In this document: one piece after another, positions 53,501 to 60,569 of the stretch
How the letters are laid out: every line of letters begins with the position of its first letter
How positions within the stretch are numbered: the stretch's first letter is position 1
Source: RGIG5612 sp045601405
Lineage (GTDB): Bacteria > Bacillota > Clostridia > Lachnospirales > Lachnospiraceae
DNA length: 64,000 bases
Direction of reading: 5' to 3'
Assembly: GCA_045601405.1 (NCBI GenBank)
Contig: JAZRZO010000005.1
Location: 7,890-71,889 of the forward strand
Translations under genes and position numbers: made by a program
Notes under the pieces: generated by a model
The model's input: only the letters and a program-made list of their open reading frames with translations
Told to the model about the DNA's origin: nothing
Database searches by the model: none

Positions 53501-55084
53501 GCTTTTCCTGCGAGAGAAGAGCTTTTACCGGGCGATCATACGGTGACAACGGAGATAGGTATATACGACGATCCGGATGCCCAGTACCAGGGATTTTATT
53601 CTATTGACCTGGCGAATCGCAACACAATGATAATAGGCTCTGCACAGAGCGGTAAGACCAATATCCTTCAGACCATGATACGATCGCTGGCCACAAAATA
53701 TTCTCCGGAAGAAGTCACTATCTATGTTATAGACTTTGCTTCCATGGTACTCAAGAATTTTGAGGGGCTTAATCATGTGGGTGGCGTGGTCACCTCATCT
53801 GAGGATGAAAAATTAAAAAATCTTTTTAAGCTTTTATTCCGGGAGATAGAAGCGAGGAAGGAAAAACTGCTGTCCGTGGGAGTAAGCTCCTTTGCCGCTT
53901 ACAGGGAGGCGGGGAGAACAGACCTGCCGCAGATCATAGTTATGATAGATAACTTAACTGCGCTCAGAGAACTATATTTTCAGGATGATGATGAGCTTCT
54001 GACGCTGTGTCGTGAAGGCCTTTCGGCCGGTATAAGTATAGTGGTCGCTAATTCACAGACTACAGGTATAGGCTTCCGTTATCTGTCTAACTTTGCGTGC
54101 AGGATCGCGCTTTTTTGCAACGACCAGAATGAGTACGGCTCGCTGTTTGAGCATTGCAGGGTGCATCCGGACGAGATACGGGGACGTATGCTTGTGGAGA
54201 TAGACAAAACTCATCTGGAGTGTCAGGGCTTCCTTGCTTTTGAAGGGGAGCGGGAGGTAGAGCGCGTTGACGCTATACGCAGGTTTATTGAAGAGCAGAA
54301 CAGAGTGTATGCAGGAGAGCAGGCACAGCAAATCCCGGAGATACCGGAGCTGTTTACACAGGAAGATGCAGCTGCTATCGCGGCTGCGGAGGATGTTGCC
54401 GGGAGCAGATTTATCGCCGGTCTGGATTACGCGTCTGTCGCGCCTGTTATATGGGAGCTTGATTCTCTTGGCGTTCTTGCGGTCACCGGAAGGGAAGGGA
54501 TGGGGCAGCATAATTTCCTTCGTTACCTTATTACGACCCAATCAGAGCAGGGAGCAGAGATATATATCGTGGACGGACTTAAGAAAAGGCTGCAGATGCT
54601 TTCAGGACTGCCGCAGGTGAAGTCTTATGAGTATATATCCGGAAAGGCTCCGGAACTGATCATTCATCTTGCCGGATTGCTGAAAGAGCGTTATGACAGG
54701 CTTTCAGAGGGAGATGAGGGAGCACTTTCCGATGCGCCGCTTGAACTGATGATAATAAACAACATGGAGGCTATGCGTGATATCAGTAATGATATGGATG
54801 CAATGGAAGCGTACAGGGATATTACCGGTCGCCTGCGCAGCATGAAGGTATGCGTGATACTTGCGTCTTATGATAACGCGCAGGTTTCTTACAGTGCACC
54901 GGAGGTTATAAAAAAAGCGAAGGATGATTGTCATTTTCTTGTATTTGATGATCTTTCGGATTTTAAAGTACTGGATATGCCGCTGGCTCTTTTGCGTGAA
55001 TTCGGAAAGCCTGTGGAGGCGGGTGATTGCTACTACATCAAAGGAAGCAGCTGCATAAAGCTAAAGACTGTGTTGACCAAATAG
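50579..55084 (+). CDS. essC: EssC/YukB type VIIb secretion ATPase
   Basis: A 1501-residue protein with two N-terminal FHA-like domains (about 1-90 and 115-205), two membrane helices (about 267-306), a linker (domain of unknown function) and three FtsK/SpoIIIE ATPase domains. The first has GTTGSGKSE near 690 and LIIIVDEFAEL near 794; the second has GSAQSGKTN near 1020; the third has GREGMGQHN near 1303 without the Walker Lys, so it is degenerate as in other EssC proteins. It is the motor and core of the channel for WXG100 and LXG-type substrates. It overlaps esaB by 17 bases; a GAAGA-type site lies in esaB. Confidence 0.96.
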   Translation: MKNTYKIIISNKNIYKEGGLNPSQSEVKAGTLTGADIRLRRDDFFEPVELTFVNNEGCWTLFTGDNLYITEGRHDIRKLRSRNMAHGDDIEIRYQASDRFVFRIEFAIDFNEDSHHFNRYADCRDIDRILIGAGSGNNIILGSRYIGNDQIELMRERDGFRLKIDRSTYGVLHNGKKAEDGELIRDRDFLSVADTCFYLRSGQLWTEKSESIRFSGIKVYDTINRGSYPKFHRSSRMQTVVSDEKIPVLDPAQKPKKPKNNLLLRLLPSVGMVLAAVLMAVIGSPMMLIFSGVSVVFAAITAVLTLRQNNLEYKESLEERVTTYEAYIANKREEIERCRQLEQRELEDIYIPIEKEKQYVHQFSSELFDRIPEHEDFLCVRLGIGDIPAKREIDYKKQERLEPGDELQQIPEQISEEYKFVHNAPVVCDLKEHNAVGVIGETESRFEIMKNMVIDLAARHYHSDVSMMFVARKKHSDKVRWLRFLPHSRNDALGIRNIVSDDESRTVLFEYLYQELNRREQSKSFENRIVVFMYDECGLQSHPLSRFISKAKELGVTFIFFGRNKADIPVGCGELIFLNGTQNGYLVNAKDRNDNYGFTYTKLTMAQAERIVEILAPVYVDEISLEGDLTKNISLFEMLNIIAVEDIDLKRRWGRSNVTKSMAAPIGVAKTGIIELDLHDKAHGPHGLVAGTTGSGKSEILQTYILAMATLFSPHEVGFMIIDFKGGGMVNQFEELPHLMGAITNIDGKEIDRSLKSIKAELQKRQRLFAEADVNHIDKYIEKYRAGQTSEPLPHLIIIVDEFAELKAEQPEFMKELISAARIGRSLGVHLILATQKPAGQVNEQIWSNSRFKLCLKVQSQEDSNEVLKSPLAAEIKEPGRAYLQVGNNEIFELLQSAYSGAPEKADDTSEKEFSIIELLDSGKRLPVYIQKKQKSGGNITQLDAIVRYVHLFCEENRIAKLPDICLPSLKEEIAFPAREELLPGDHTVTTEIGIYDDPDAQYQGFYSIDLANRNTMIIGSAQSGKTNILQTMIRSLATKYSPEEVTIYVIDFASMVLKNFEGLNHVGGVVTSSEDEKLKNLFKLLFREIEARKEKLLSVGVSSFAAYREAGRTDLPQIIVMIDNLTALRELYFQDDDELLTLCREGLSAGISIVVANSQTTGIGFRYLSNFACRIALFCNDQNEYGSLFEHCRVHPDEIRGRMLVEIDKTHLECQGFLAFEGEREVERVDAIRRFIEEQNRVYAGEQAQQIPEIPELFTQEDAAAIAAAEDVAGSRFIAGLDYASVAPVIWELDSLGVLAVTGREGMGQHNFLRYLITTQSEQGAEIYIVDGLKKRLQMLSGLPQVKSYEYISGKAPELIIHLAGLLKERYDRLSEGDEGALSDAPLELMIINNMEAMRDISNDMDAMEAYRDITGRLRSMKVCVILASYDNAQVSYSAPEVIKKAKDDCHFLVFDDLSDFKVLDMPLALLREFGKPVEAGDCYYIKGSSCIKLKTVLTK

Positions 55085-55126
55085 GCTGTTAGTTGACATA
55101 AAGGGATTAAAAAAAGAAGAGGAAAA

Positions 55127-55395
55127 ATGTTTTGTACTAAATGTGGAGCAAAAGTGGAAGGTAACGCATTGTTCTGTTCCGGGTGCGGCGCAAGGGTGCA
55201 GGGAAGGCAGGCGGCACCACCTGGAAGATACTAATGATAGTTGGCCTGGCAGCAGCAGTGCTTATTATCATCCTGTCGATAGCCATGATATTAATAGAGG
55301 CGGAGCTGCCGTTCATAATAGGAATGTGTGCTGCATCTGTAGCCGTAGCTGCGTTTGCCATCATAAGCGCGATCAAATACATCAGATCAATGTAA
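55127..55395 (+). pseudogene. Zinc-ribbon membrane protein, frameshifted
   Basis: ATG 55127 (AGAGGA upstream) opens MFCTKCGAKVEGNALFCSGC, a CxxC-CxxC zinc ribbon, but this frame stops at 55234. The frame one step back carries GKAGGTTWKILMIVGLAAAVLII and a second hydrophobic segment, ending at 55395. Together they make a normal zinc-ribbon plus two-helix protein of about 89 residues, so a frameshift between about 55183 and 55230 is likely. No classic slippery heptamer is seen. The gene lies 42 bases after essC. Sequencing error is possible. Confidence 0.65.
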
Positions 55396-55408
55396 TAATA
55401 CCTGTCCG

Positions 55409-55446
55409 ATGGCGAAAATGTCATGTAAGGATCATCGCCATTTTTT
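55409..55446 (+). terminator. Terminator after the EssC/zinc-ribbon transcript
   Basis: ATGGCGA (55409-55415) pairs with TCGCCAT (55435-55441), followed by six T. It ends the long locus transcript, so the WXG100 gene needs its own promoter. Confidence 0.7.
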
Positions 55447-55463
55447 GAAAATTTCCAAAATAC
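55446..55463 (+). promoter_or_regulatory. 18-bp motif shared with the locus leader
   Basis: Identical to 31554-31571. It lies between the terminator and the WXG100 gene, 15-18 bases before an AT-rich TGATAAATT that could be a -10 region. Confidence 0.5.
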
Positions 55464-55550
55464 TGTTTCCCGGGAACATGATAAATTTATGACATCGAAA
55501 GATACAAAACCCGAAAATGATGTAAAAGGAATGTTAAGGAGGAAACAAAA

Positions 55551-55844
55551 ATGGCAAACCAGATTAGAATTACCCCGGATCAGATGAGACAGAGAGCAAA
55601 TCAGTATCGGAACGAGGCAGAGAACGTTCATGGCGTGATCGGAAGTATGGACAGTCTTCTCTCCGCTCTTCAGAGTGAGTGGGAAGGACAGGCAAGCGAA
55701 TCCTACGCAACAAGATATCAGGAGCTGAAGCCGGGATTCCAGAAAGCAGAAGAACTCATCAGAGAGATCGCACAGGCGCTTGACGCTACCGCAAACATTG
55801 TAGAAGAAACCGACAGCAGCATCGCAGCGCAGTTTAGGGGATAG
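55551..55844 (+). CDS. esxA: WXG100 family secreted protein (EsxA-like)
   Basis: A 97-residue helical hairpin protein with the WXG turn as W44-E45-G46 and a C-terminal helix with YATRYQELKPGF. Such proteins are secreted as dimers by EssC and are needed for the system to work. AAGGAGG precedes the ATG, in line with high expression. The preceding terminator and the following hairpin suggest a separately controlled short transcript. It is the only clear WXG100 protein in the window. Confidence 0.95.
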   Translation: MANQIRITPDQMRQRANQYRNEAENVHGVIGSMDSLLSALQSEWEGQASESYATRYQELKPGFQKAEELIREIAQALDATANIVEETDSSIAAQFRG

Positions 55845-55856
55845 TACACGAAGAAT

Positions 55857-55883
55857 GGAGGGTGTTTGTTGTAAGCACCCTCC
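55857..55883 (+). terminator. Hairpin after the WXG100 gene
   Basis: GGAGGGTG (55857-55864) pairs with CACCCTCC (55876-55883). No T tract follows, so it is more likely a stabilising or attenuating hairpin than a full stop. Confidence 0.5.
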
Positions 55884-55980
55884 AATAATAATCAGGAAGT
55901 ACCGGACGAAGAGCTTCATTCTTGAAAGGGAATCAGAAGCACATTTTTAATAGTTTGTAATAAAAACGAGGTGCAGATAG

Positions 55981-56403
55981 ATGGACAAATACTCAATTCA
56001 GGCAGAAATGACATCCTGCAGCAATCGACAGGAACAATGTTTGCAGGAAATCCAGATGAATGCAAAGAAACTGGAGACAGTAATAGCTGGAAACGAAAGG
56101 ATTCGAACGAAATACAAAGGGCTTCTTGAAGCAAATAATTGGAAAACAAATCAGATCAAAAATCTTTCGAAAGCGGTTTTTAATGCAGATATGTTAGCAG
56201 GATTACAGGAAACCATCATCGAAACGTATCAAGGCAAGGATTTTACAAATGCAGTCAGTGGATATGAGAACGCAATCAGTAAAATGAACTGGTGTCGGGA
56301 AAAACTGGAAGAAGACATAGAACGGCTGCAAATGGAACTAAAAATGTTGCAACAAAGAATGGATTGTTTGAATTATCAATTGCATGCATTGCAGGAAGAA
56401 TAA
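55981..56403 (+). CDS. Small helical protein, probable effector partner
   Basis: A 140-residue protein that is almost all alpha-helical coiled coil, rich in Gln, Glu, Lys and Met, with no WXG. Size, helical nature and position directly before the candidate effector gene (15 bases) resemble the Lap-type or DUF5082-type partners that escort LXG effectors to EssC. No family can be assigned with certainty. GAGGTG lies before the ATG. Base composition is more AT-rich than in the upstream locus. Confidence 0.7.
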   Translation: MDKYSIQAEMTSCSNRQEQCLQEIQMNAKKLETVIAGNERIRTKYKGLLEANNWKTNQIKNLSKAVFNADMLAGLQETIIETYQGKDFTNAVSGYENAISKMNWCREKLEEDIERLQMELKMLQQRMDCLNYQLHALQEE

Positions 56404-56418
56404 AGACAGGTTGTAATT

Positions 56419-57543
56419 ATGAAAAAGGATTTTACGAAAACGAATGAAGAGCATTTAATCCAAATGGTGAAGTCGCTCGAACCGCATGGTGTGGCTGAGA
56501 CGGTTGCGGACTGGTTCGGTGATTTAGGTCTTACGATCAGCGGATGGTTCGGTGGACTAAATATCAACAATTATCTGGATAATATTGATCTTTATCATCA
56601 GAAAACACTGGATAAAAATAATACGACGGCAGCAGAGGTGAGACAGATTTTTCGGACAGTCAGAAATGATGATTATAGATACAGCCAGAAAATAAGCCAG
56701 ATCAAAAGTAACCAGATTGAAGATACTATTACATATATGAAAAAACTGGCAGATATCATGTCGAATGATCCGGGCAGACTGTCGGTTTCTATGATGACAA
56801 CTCAGCTGGGATTCTTGGACAGAAAACTGAGGGAAGCACTTAAAAAGCTTAAGAGTCCTGCATACGGGGAAGAACCTTTCTTTGGCGGATATCAGGGAAG
56901 CGCAGCGAATCGATGGGACATTGGCGATCAGGATGAAATAAGAGCGGTTGTCAGAAAGTATTTTCCTGATTACAGTGATGCGGAAATAATAGATTTATTA
57001 AAGGAGATGCAGAATGAAGGTTGTCATTACATGGCGTTAACCAATACGATTTTTGCCTATTTTAATGGCAGAGAAGAGGAGTTTGAACAAATCTTTGGAT
57101 TCTCGATGTATGATGAAAACGGTCATCCGAACTTTGATCTAGTAATGATTGATTTTTATTGCGATCAAGGTGATATTAACGGGATTAAAGATGGCCTCTC
57201 GGATGTAACAGCGGAACAGCGTTGGGAAGGATATCTTTCCGGAAAAGGCGTTCCGGTGGATGTTGTGAGACATATCAATTGTACCGTTGATAATTATGAG
57301 GAACTGCGTGAACAGGGGGAAATCATAATTGAATTACAACCATTTACACTTAAAGATAGTAAAGGTCGTGACACAAAATATAAAAGAATTAATGCCGGAC
57401 ATGCGATGGTGATTACAGGAGTAGCGGTTATAAACGGAAAAAGGATGTACGAAGTTTCGTCCTGGGGAGATAAGTATTATATAGATCCGGATGATTTTAC
57501 ATCAGACGCGCGAGTTCAGTATCAGCAGGTAAGGTATAATTAA
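56419..57543 (+). CDS. Candidate type VII effector with papain-like cysteine protease domain
   Basis: A 374-residue protein. The N-terminal part (1-150) is largely helical and could be the secretion domain. The C-terminal part looks like a papain-fold peptidase: C202 in NEGCHYMALTN, H328 in NAGHAMVITGV, and SSWGDKYYID at 347-356, comparable to the NSWG motif of papain with Ser for Asn. There is no signal peptide, as usual for type VII substrates. The gene lies between two helical-partner-like genes and a lipoprotein gene. Effector role is inferred; the target is unknown. Confidence 0.7.
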   Translation: MKKDFTKTNEEHLIQMVKSLEPHGVAETVADWFGDLGLTISGWFGGLNINNYLDNIDLYHQKTLDKNNTTAAEVRQIFRTVRNDDYRYSQKISQIKSNQIEDTITYMKKLADIMSNDPGRLSVSMMTTQLGFLDRKLREALKKLKSPAYGEEPFFGGYQGSAANRWDIGDQDEIRAVVRKYFPDYSDAEIIDLLKEMQNEGCHYMALTNTIFAYFNGREEEFEQIFGFSMYDENGHPNFDLVMIDFYCDQGDINGIKDGLSDVTAEQRWEGYLSGKGVPVDVVRHINCTVDNYEELREQGEIIIELQPFTLKDSKGRDTKYKRINAGHAMVITGVAVINGKRMYEVSSWGDKYYIDPDDFTSDARVQYQQVRYN

Positions 57544-57544
57544 A

Positions 57545-58357
57545 ATGAGTAGGACAAGAGCGAAACAATGGATGTCAGTCATCCTGTTGTGCCTGATTAG
57601 TGTTTTGGCAGCAGGATGTGGGAATCGTGAGAGTACGATGGAGGAACAGATGAGCAATAAAGTTACGTTAACTGTTTTGAATGCGGAAGAAGCAAGAGAA
57701 ATTAATCCCGTAAGCTATGATGAAAAAATGGCTTTCGAAAAAGGGCTGATCAAAGACTCTGTTTTTGAGAAGGGATATCTGACACTACAAGCAGCATACT
57801 TAGCGGCACTGAATCAGTATCTGGAAAAAGAAGCAGATTTGGAGAGGTATCAGAATTTGATGGCAGAAAGCGAATATGATTACTGGCCAAATGACCAGTT
57901 GGTATATTACAAAGCCGGAAGTTTTGGGAGAACCAATATTCTGCTCCGAAACACACCTTTTATTGAAAGGTTGGATGTAGAGGATTTAGACATTTTGAAA
58001 GATGCCGTTTCCGGGGGAGAAGTGGAACTGAAACCGGAGCTGATTGATATGGTGGATCGAACCTGGAAACGTGTAACTTGCATTATATGGGAAGAAGGAG
58101 CGGAAGAGAATCCATACGAAATCATCTATGATGTTGATTCCATGCGAGGACATAAAGCTATGAACGATGCGCTTGTCGTTGAAATCGGTTATTCCAATGG
58201 ATATGATCAGAACGGGAAAATGATGGATGTGGAAACACTGAACGATAAGTATAATAACGCGGATCGCATTGCGGAAACCATGGAGACAGAGATTGCGAAA
58301 AAACTGAATTGCAATGTAAAAGTATTGATAAAGGTGGGAAAACATGAGTTTAAATGA
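57545..58357 (+). CDS. Lipoprotein, possible immunity protein
   Basis: A 270-residue protein with a lipoprotein signal: basic start, hydrophobic core and lipobox LAAGC with C25. The mature part is acidic and mixed alpha/beta, without a recognised domain. It begins 1 base after the stop of the candidate effector and overlaps the next small helical gene by 14 bases. An outer-face lipoprotein right after a secreted protease-like protein could be its immunity protein or an inhibitor; this is an inference from position. Confidence 0.75.
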   Translation: MSRTRAKQWMSVILLCLISVLAAGCGNRESTMEEQMSNKVTLTVLNAEEAREINPVSYDEKMAFEKGLIKDSVFEKGYLTLQAAYLAALNQYLEKEADLERYQNLMAESEYDYWPNDQLVYYKAGSFGRTNILLRNTPFIERLDVEDLDILKDAVSGGEVELKPELIDMVDRTWKRVTCIIWEEGAEENPYEIIYDVDSMRGHKAMNDALVVEIGYSNGYDQNGKMMDVETLNDKYNNADRIAETMETEIAKKLNCNVKVLIKVGKHEFK

Positions 58358-58634
58358 GAATATGATCTTGAACGAAGAAGAAGTAAGGGGTGCCTGTGCG
58401 GAGTTGAAGCAGCGGAGTAAAAACCTGGAGAAGAGATATGCGTCGTATATTCAGACTGTAGACCGTGCAATCCAGTACGGAATAATGGAAGGAAAAACGC
58501 ATGATGCGCTGGCTGCATATCTTCGCGAAGCCCGGGTGATTGAAGGGATTTTCTCCCTGATATACAGTGAGATTGAACGCCTTTCAGGCTGCTATATGTT
58601 TGTGGTTGATCAGGATGACAAATTTATTTATTGA
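58344..58634 (+). CDS. Small helical protein, WXG100-sized
   Basis: A 96-residue helical protein (NEEEVRGACAELKQRSKNLEKRYASYIQTVDRAI) without WXG. It overlaps the lipoprotein gene by 14 bases. Together with the next gene it may form the heterodimer of small helical proteins that type VIIb effectors need for export. Confidence 0.7.
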   Translation: MSLNENMILNEEEVRGACAELKQRSKNLEKRYASYIQTVDRAIQYGIMEGKTHDALAAYLREARVIEGIFSLIYSEIERLSGCYMFVVDQDDKFIY

Positions 58635-58645
58635 GGTGACGTGTT

Positions 58646-58906
58646 ATGATGAATTCTTTGAATTTAAATATTATTTCGTTGGAAATAGACGTATTTCGTA
58701 TAAGAGTCCTGGCGTCAAGTCCATATGCGAAGTCGGTTCATCTGGACGAATCGAAAGGATACATGGCATCTGGCATCAATGATGTGGCGGATTGTCTTTC
58801 TGAAATGGAAAAGACATTTGCTGTGTTATGCCAGAACACGGCGACTCTTTTATCCGCAGCAGGTAGAAAGTATCAGGAAGCGGACAACAATGCCAGCAAG
58901 TATTAA
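58646..58906 (+). CDS. Small helical protein, WXG100-sized
   Basis: An 86-residue protein. A short beta-like start (LNLNIISLEIDVFRIRVLASS) is followed by two helices ending GRKYQEADNNASKY, a YxxxD/E-like C-terminal pattern as used for type VII secretion recognition (Y-Q-E-A-D). It is 11 bases after the previous small gene, with GAGGTG upstream. Possibly a targeting partner of the cassette. Confidence 0.65.
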   Translation: MMNSLNLNIISLEIDVFRIRVLASSPYAKSVHLDESKGYMASGINDVADCLSEMEKTFAVLCQNTATLLSAAGRKYQEADNNASKY

Positions 58907-58943
58907 AACTCATTTGTAAAATGTCCCGGAAAAGAACAGGATA

Positions 58944-59303
58944 CTAAAACCCACCTTCATTATACGCCCGTGCAATCACATAAGACGGCTCATAATATGC
59001 TCCGCAGTCGTAGTAATCGATGGTGGAGCATATTTCGTTGTTATAAACGCGGATCAGCGCATCTACGTAATCCTCTTCCGGCTGCATTGTGTCCAGAATC
59101 TTCCGCATATAATTTTTTTCCATCTGCAGATTAGACGGAACTTTTGTTTCCATAGCTGGGTTTACAGCTGTAATATCAAAATCTCCGGACTGTAACTGAT
59201 ACTCCGAGATCCAGTCATCTTCCACCTGCAGGGGGTTTTCAGAATGAATAGCTGCAGCAACGCTGATCAGATGTCGCCATTCAGCAGGAGAAATCTGATT
59301 CAC
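58944..59303 (-). CDS. Unrecognised open frame, perhaps remnant of a gene
   Basis: A 119-codon frame starting with GTG and without a ribosome site. The part RKILDTMQPEEDYVDALIRVYNN to the end DYYDCGAYYEPSYVIARAYNEGGF looks like real protein (acidic, Tyr-rich). The frame stays open upstream to about 59440 without a start codon, through Arg- and Cys-rich sequence that looks non-coding, so the 5' end may have been lost by rearrangement. It is convergent with the effector cassette. Confidence 0.4.
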   Translation of the reverse strand: MNQISPAEWRHLISVAAAIHSENPLQVEDDWISEYQLQSGDFDITAVNPAMETKVPSNLQMEKNYMRKILDTMQPEEDYVDALIRVYNNEICSTIDYYDCGAYYEPSYVIARAYNEGGF

Positions 59304-59530
59304 AACGTAACGATTTCGCCGGTGCAGCCGGCGGGCAACGCGTTCGATCCTATAGCACAGAACAGCGATATAATTGCAACAGCAGATTTCTATAGTCCTT
59401 GTTTTGAGAAATTCGGGTATGCGGAATAAATGGTGATATTATTATGAATAATATGATATTGCTATTTAAGACAAAAATGATGTAAATGTTGGTTTTATAA
59501 CACATTCATTAAAATCTGTGATACTATTAT

Positions 59531-59917
59531 ATGAGAAAAATTATGATTACGATTAAAGATGTATGTGCACAATTAAATAACGGTGATGCAAGGCTCATAT
59601 TTGGTGATTTTTTGGATGAGTTTTACAGAAGTAAAAACACTGACACAAAAATCAATATGATAAAAGATGAACCCGTTTTTGATAAAGAACACTCTGCTTT
59701 TTTAGCAGAGATGGCAGCTGCTGTTCATAAACTTTCTCTCGATTCAAATATTCCAACACCTGAATGGGTTTTTTTAAAGCGATACTATTTGGATCAACCG
59801 ACATATGCCTTTAACACAAAAAACTCTGCTTATCAAGACTATTTAAAACGCACGTCTTTAAAAGAATATTCATCCCGCAATATTTTTTTAGGGGACAATG
59901 TTTTAAAAAGGATATAG
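59531..59917 (+). CDS. Hypothetical partner of the nucleotidyltransferase, 128 residues
   Basis: A 128-residue protein of mixed helical character without membrane segments. It is separated by one base from the nucleotidyltransferase gene, and the two share an AT-rich composition unlike the flanks. Two-gene units of a small protein plus a DUF6036/AbiEii-like nucleotidyltransferase often act as toxin-antitoxin or phage-defence pairs. I do not recognise its family. ATG 59543 (M5) is an alternative start; neither has a good ribosome site. Confidence 0.7.
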   Translation: MRKIMITIKDVCAQLNNGDARLIFGDFLDEFYRSKNTDTKINMIKDEPVFDKEHSAFLAEMAAAVHKLSLDSNIPTPEWVFLKRYYLDQPTYAFNTKNSAYQDYLKRTSLKEYSSRNIFLGDNVLKRI

Positions 59918-59918
59918 T

Positions 59919-60443
59919 ATGTTAAACAGTATCGATATTATCCAATACTTAAATGAAATAAACGAAAAGCTTGCTGAACGCAACATTGACGGCGAGATTG
60001 TATTGACTGGAGGCGCTTTAATGTGTCTCCAGTATCAGGCAAGGCCAAGCACACAGGATATAGACGCATATTTCTCGCCTTCTTCTGAAATAAGGTCTAT
60101 TATTCAAGAAATGGCCAACGAGCACGATCTCCCTGACGACTGGATGAATGATGGAGCAAAAGGGTTTATTACAAACAACATGCATACAGATGTATTACAT
60201 AAATATTCAAATCTTACCGTATATGCCCTGGACACAGAAAGCCTTTTGGCGATGAAATTATCTTCTGCTCGATTGGATAGTAAGGACATGGATGATGCGG
60301 TGGCTTTAATTAAAAAATTGGACATTAAAACAAGTGACGAATTGTTAAATCTTGTAGAACAATATATCCCAAAAGAACGGCTCACCCCTAATATCGTTTA
60401 TTTCACTGAAGAGGCTTTCGAAAGAAGCCTGGAATCTCTTTAA
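59919..60443 (+). CDS. DUF6036-like nucleotidyltransferase
   Basis: A 174-residue protein of the polymerase-beta nucleotidyltransferase superfamily. LTGGALMCLQYQARPSTQDIDAYF has the GG and D-x-D metal motif, and LLAMKLSSARLDSKDMDDAVALIKKLD is the conserved second half of DUF6036/AbiEii-like proteins. Such enzymes may modify tRNA or other RNA as toxins. It is cytoplasmic. It appears to be inserted, with its partner, between the secretion locus and the minus-strand FHA gene. Confidence 0.8.
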   Translation: MLNSIDIIQYLNEINEKLAERNIDGEIVLTGGALMCLQYQARPSTQDIDAYFSPSSEIRSIIQEMANEHDLPDDWMNDGAKGFITNNMHTDVLHKYSNLTVYALDTESLLAMKLSSARLDSKDMDDAVALIKKLDIKTSDELLNLVEQYIPKERLTPNIVYFTEEAFERSLESL

Positions 60444-60563
60444 AAAAACTCTATAGATACGGTGACGGTTGAACTCGACATATCTTACTTCAAGGATTTT
60501 GAAATTGACGAAGATGACGATTCCGAAGACCGCTATGATCCTTTGTTTGCGCCGGAAAACTGA
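60444..60563 (+). other. Acidic open stretch after the nucleotidyltransferase, likely gene tail remnant
   Basis: In frame after the stop codon at 60441-60443 the DNA encodes 39 codons rich in Asp and Glu (FKDFEIDEDDDSED ... DPLFAPEN) before TGA at 60561. The composition looks coding. It may be the 3' end of a gene lost when the pair upstream was inserted. Confidence 0.3.
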
Positions 60564-60569
60564 AATTAT

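Noticed and set aside
55183..55230. Programmed frameshift in the zinc-ribbon gene
   Set aside because: No canonical slippery heptamer or downstream structure was seen; mutation or sequencing error is simpler.
56419..57543. LXG-domain effector call
   Set aside because: No L-x-G motif or full-length LXG coiled-coil is visible at the N-terminus; described as a papain-like candidate instead.
59244..59429. 61-codon plus-strand frame ending FEKFGYAE
   Set aside because: No ribosome site and overlaps the open minus-strand frame; neither strand could be shown to be coding here, so only the longer one is listed at low confidence.
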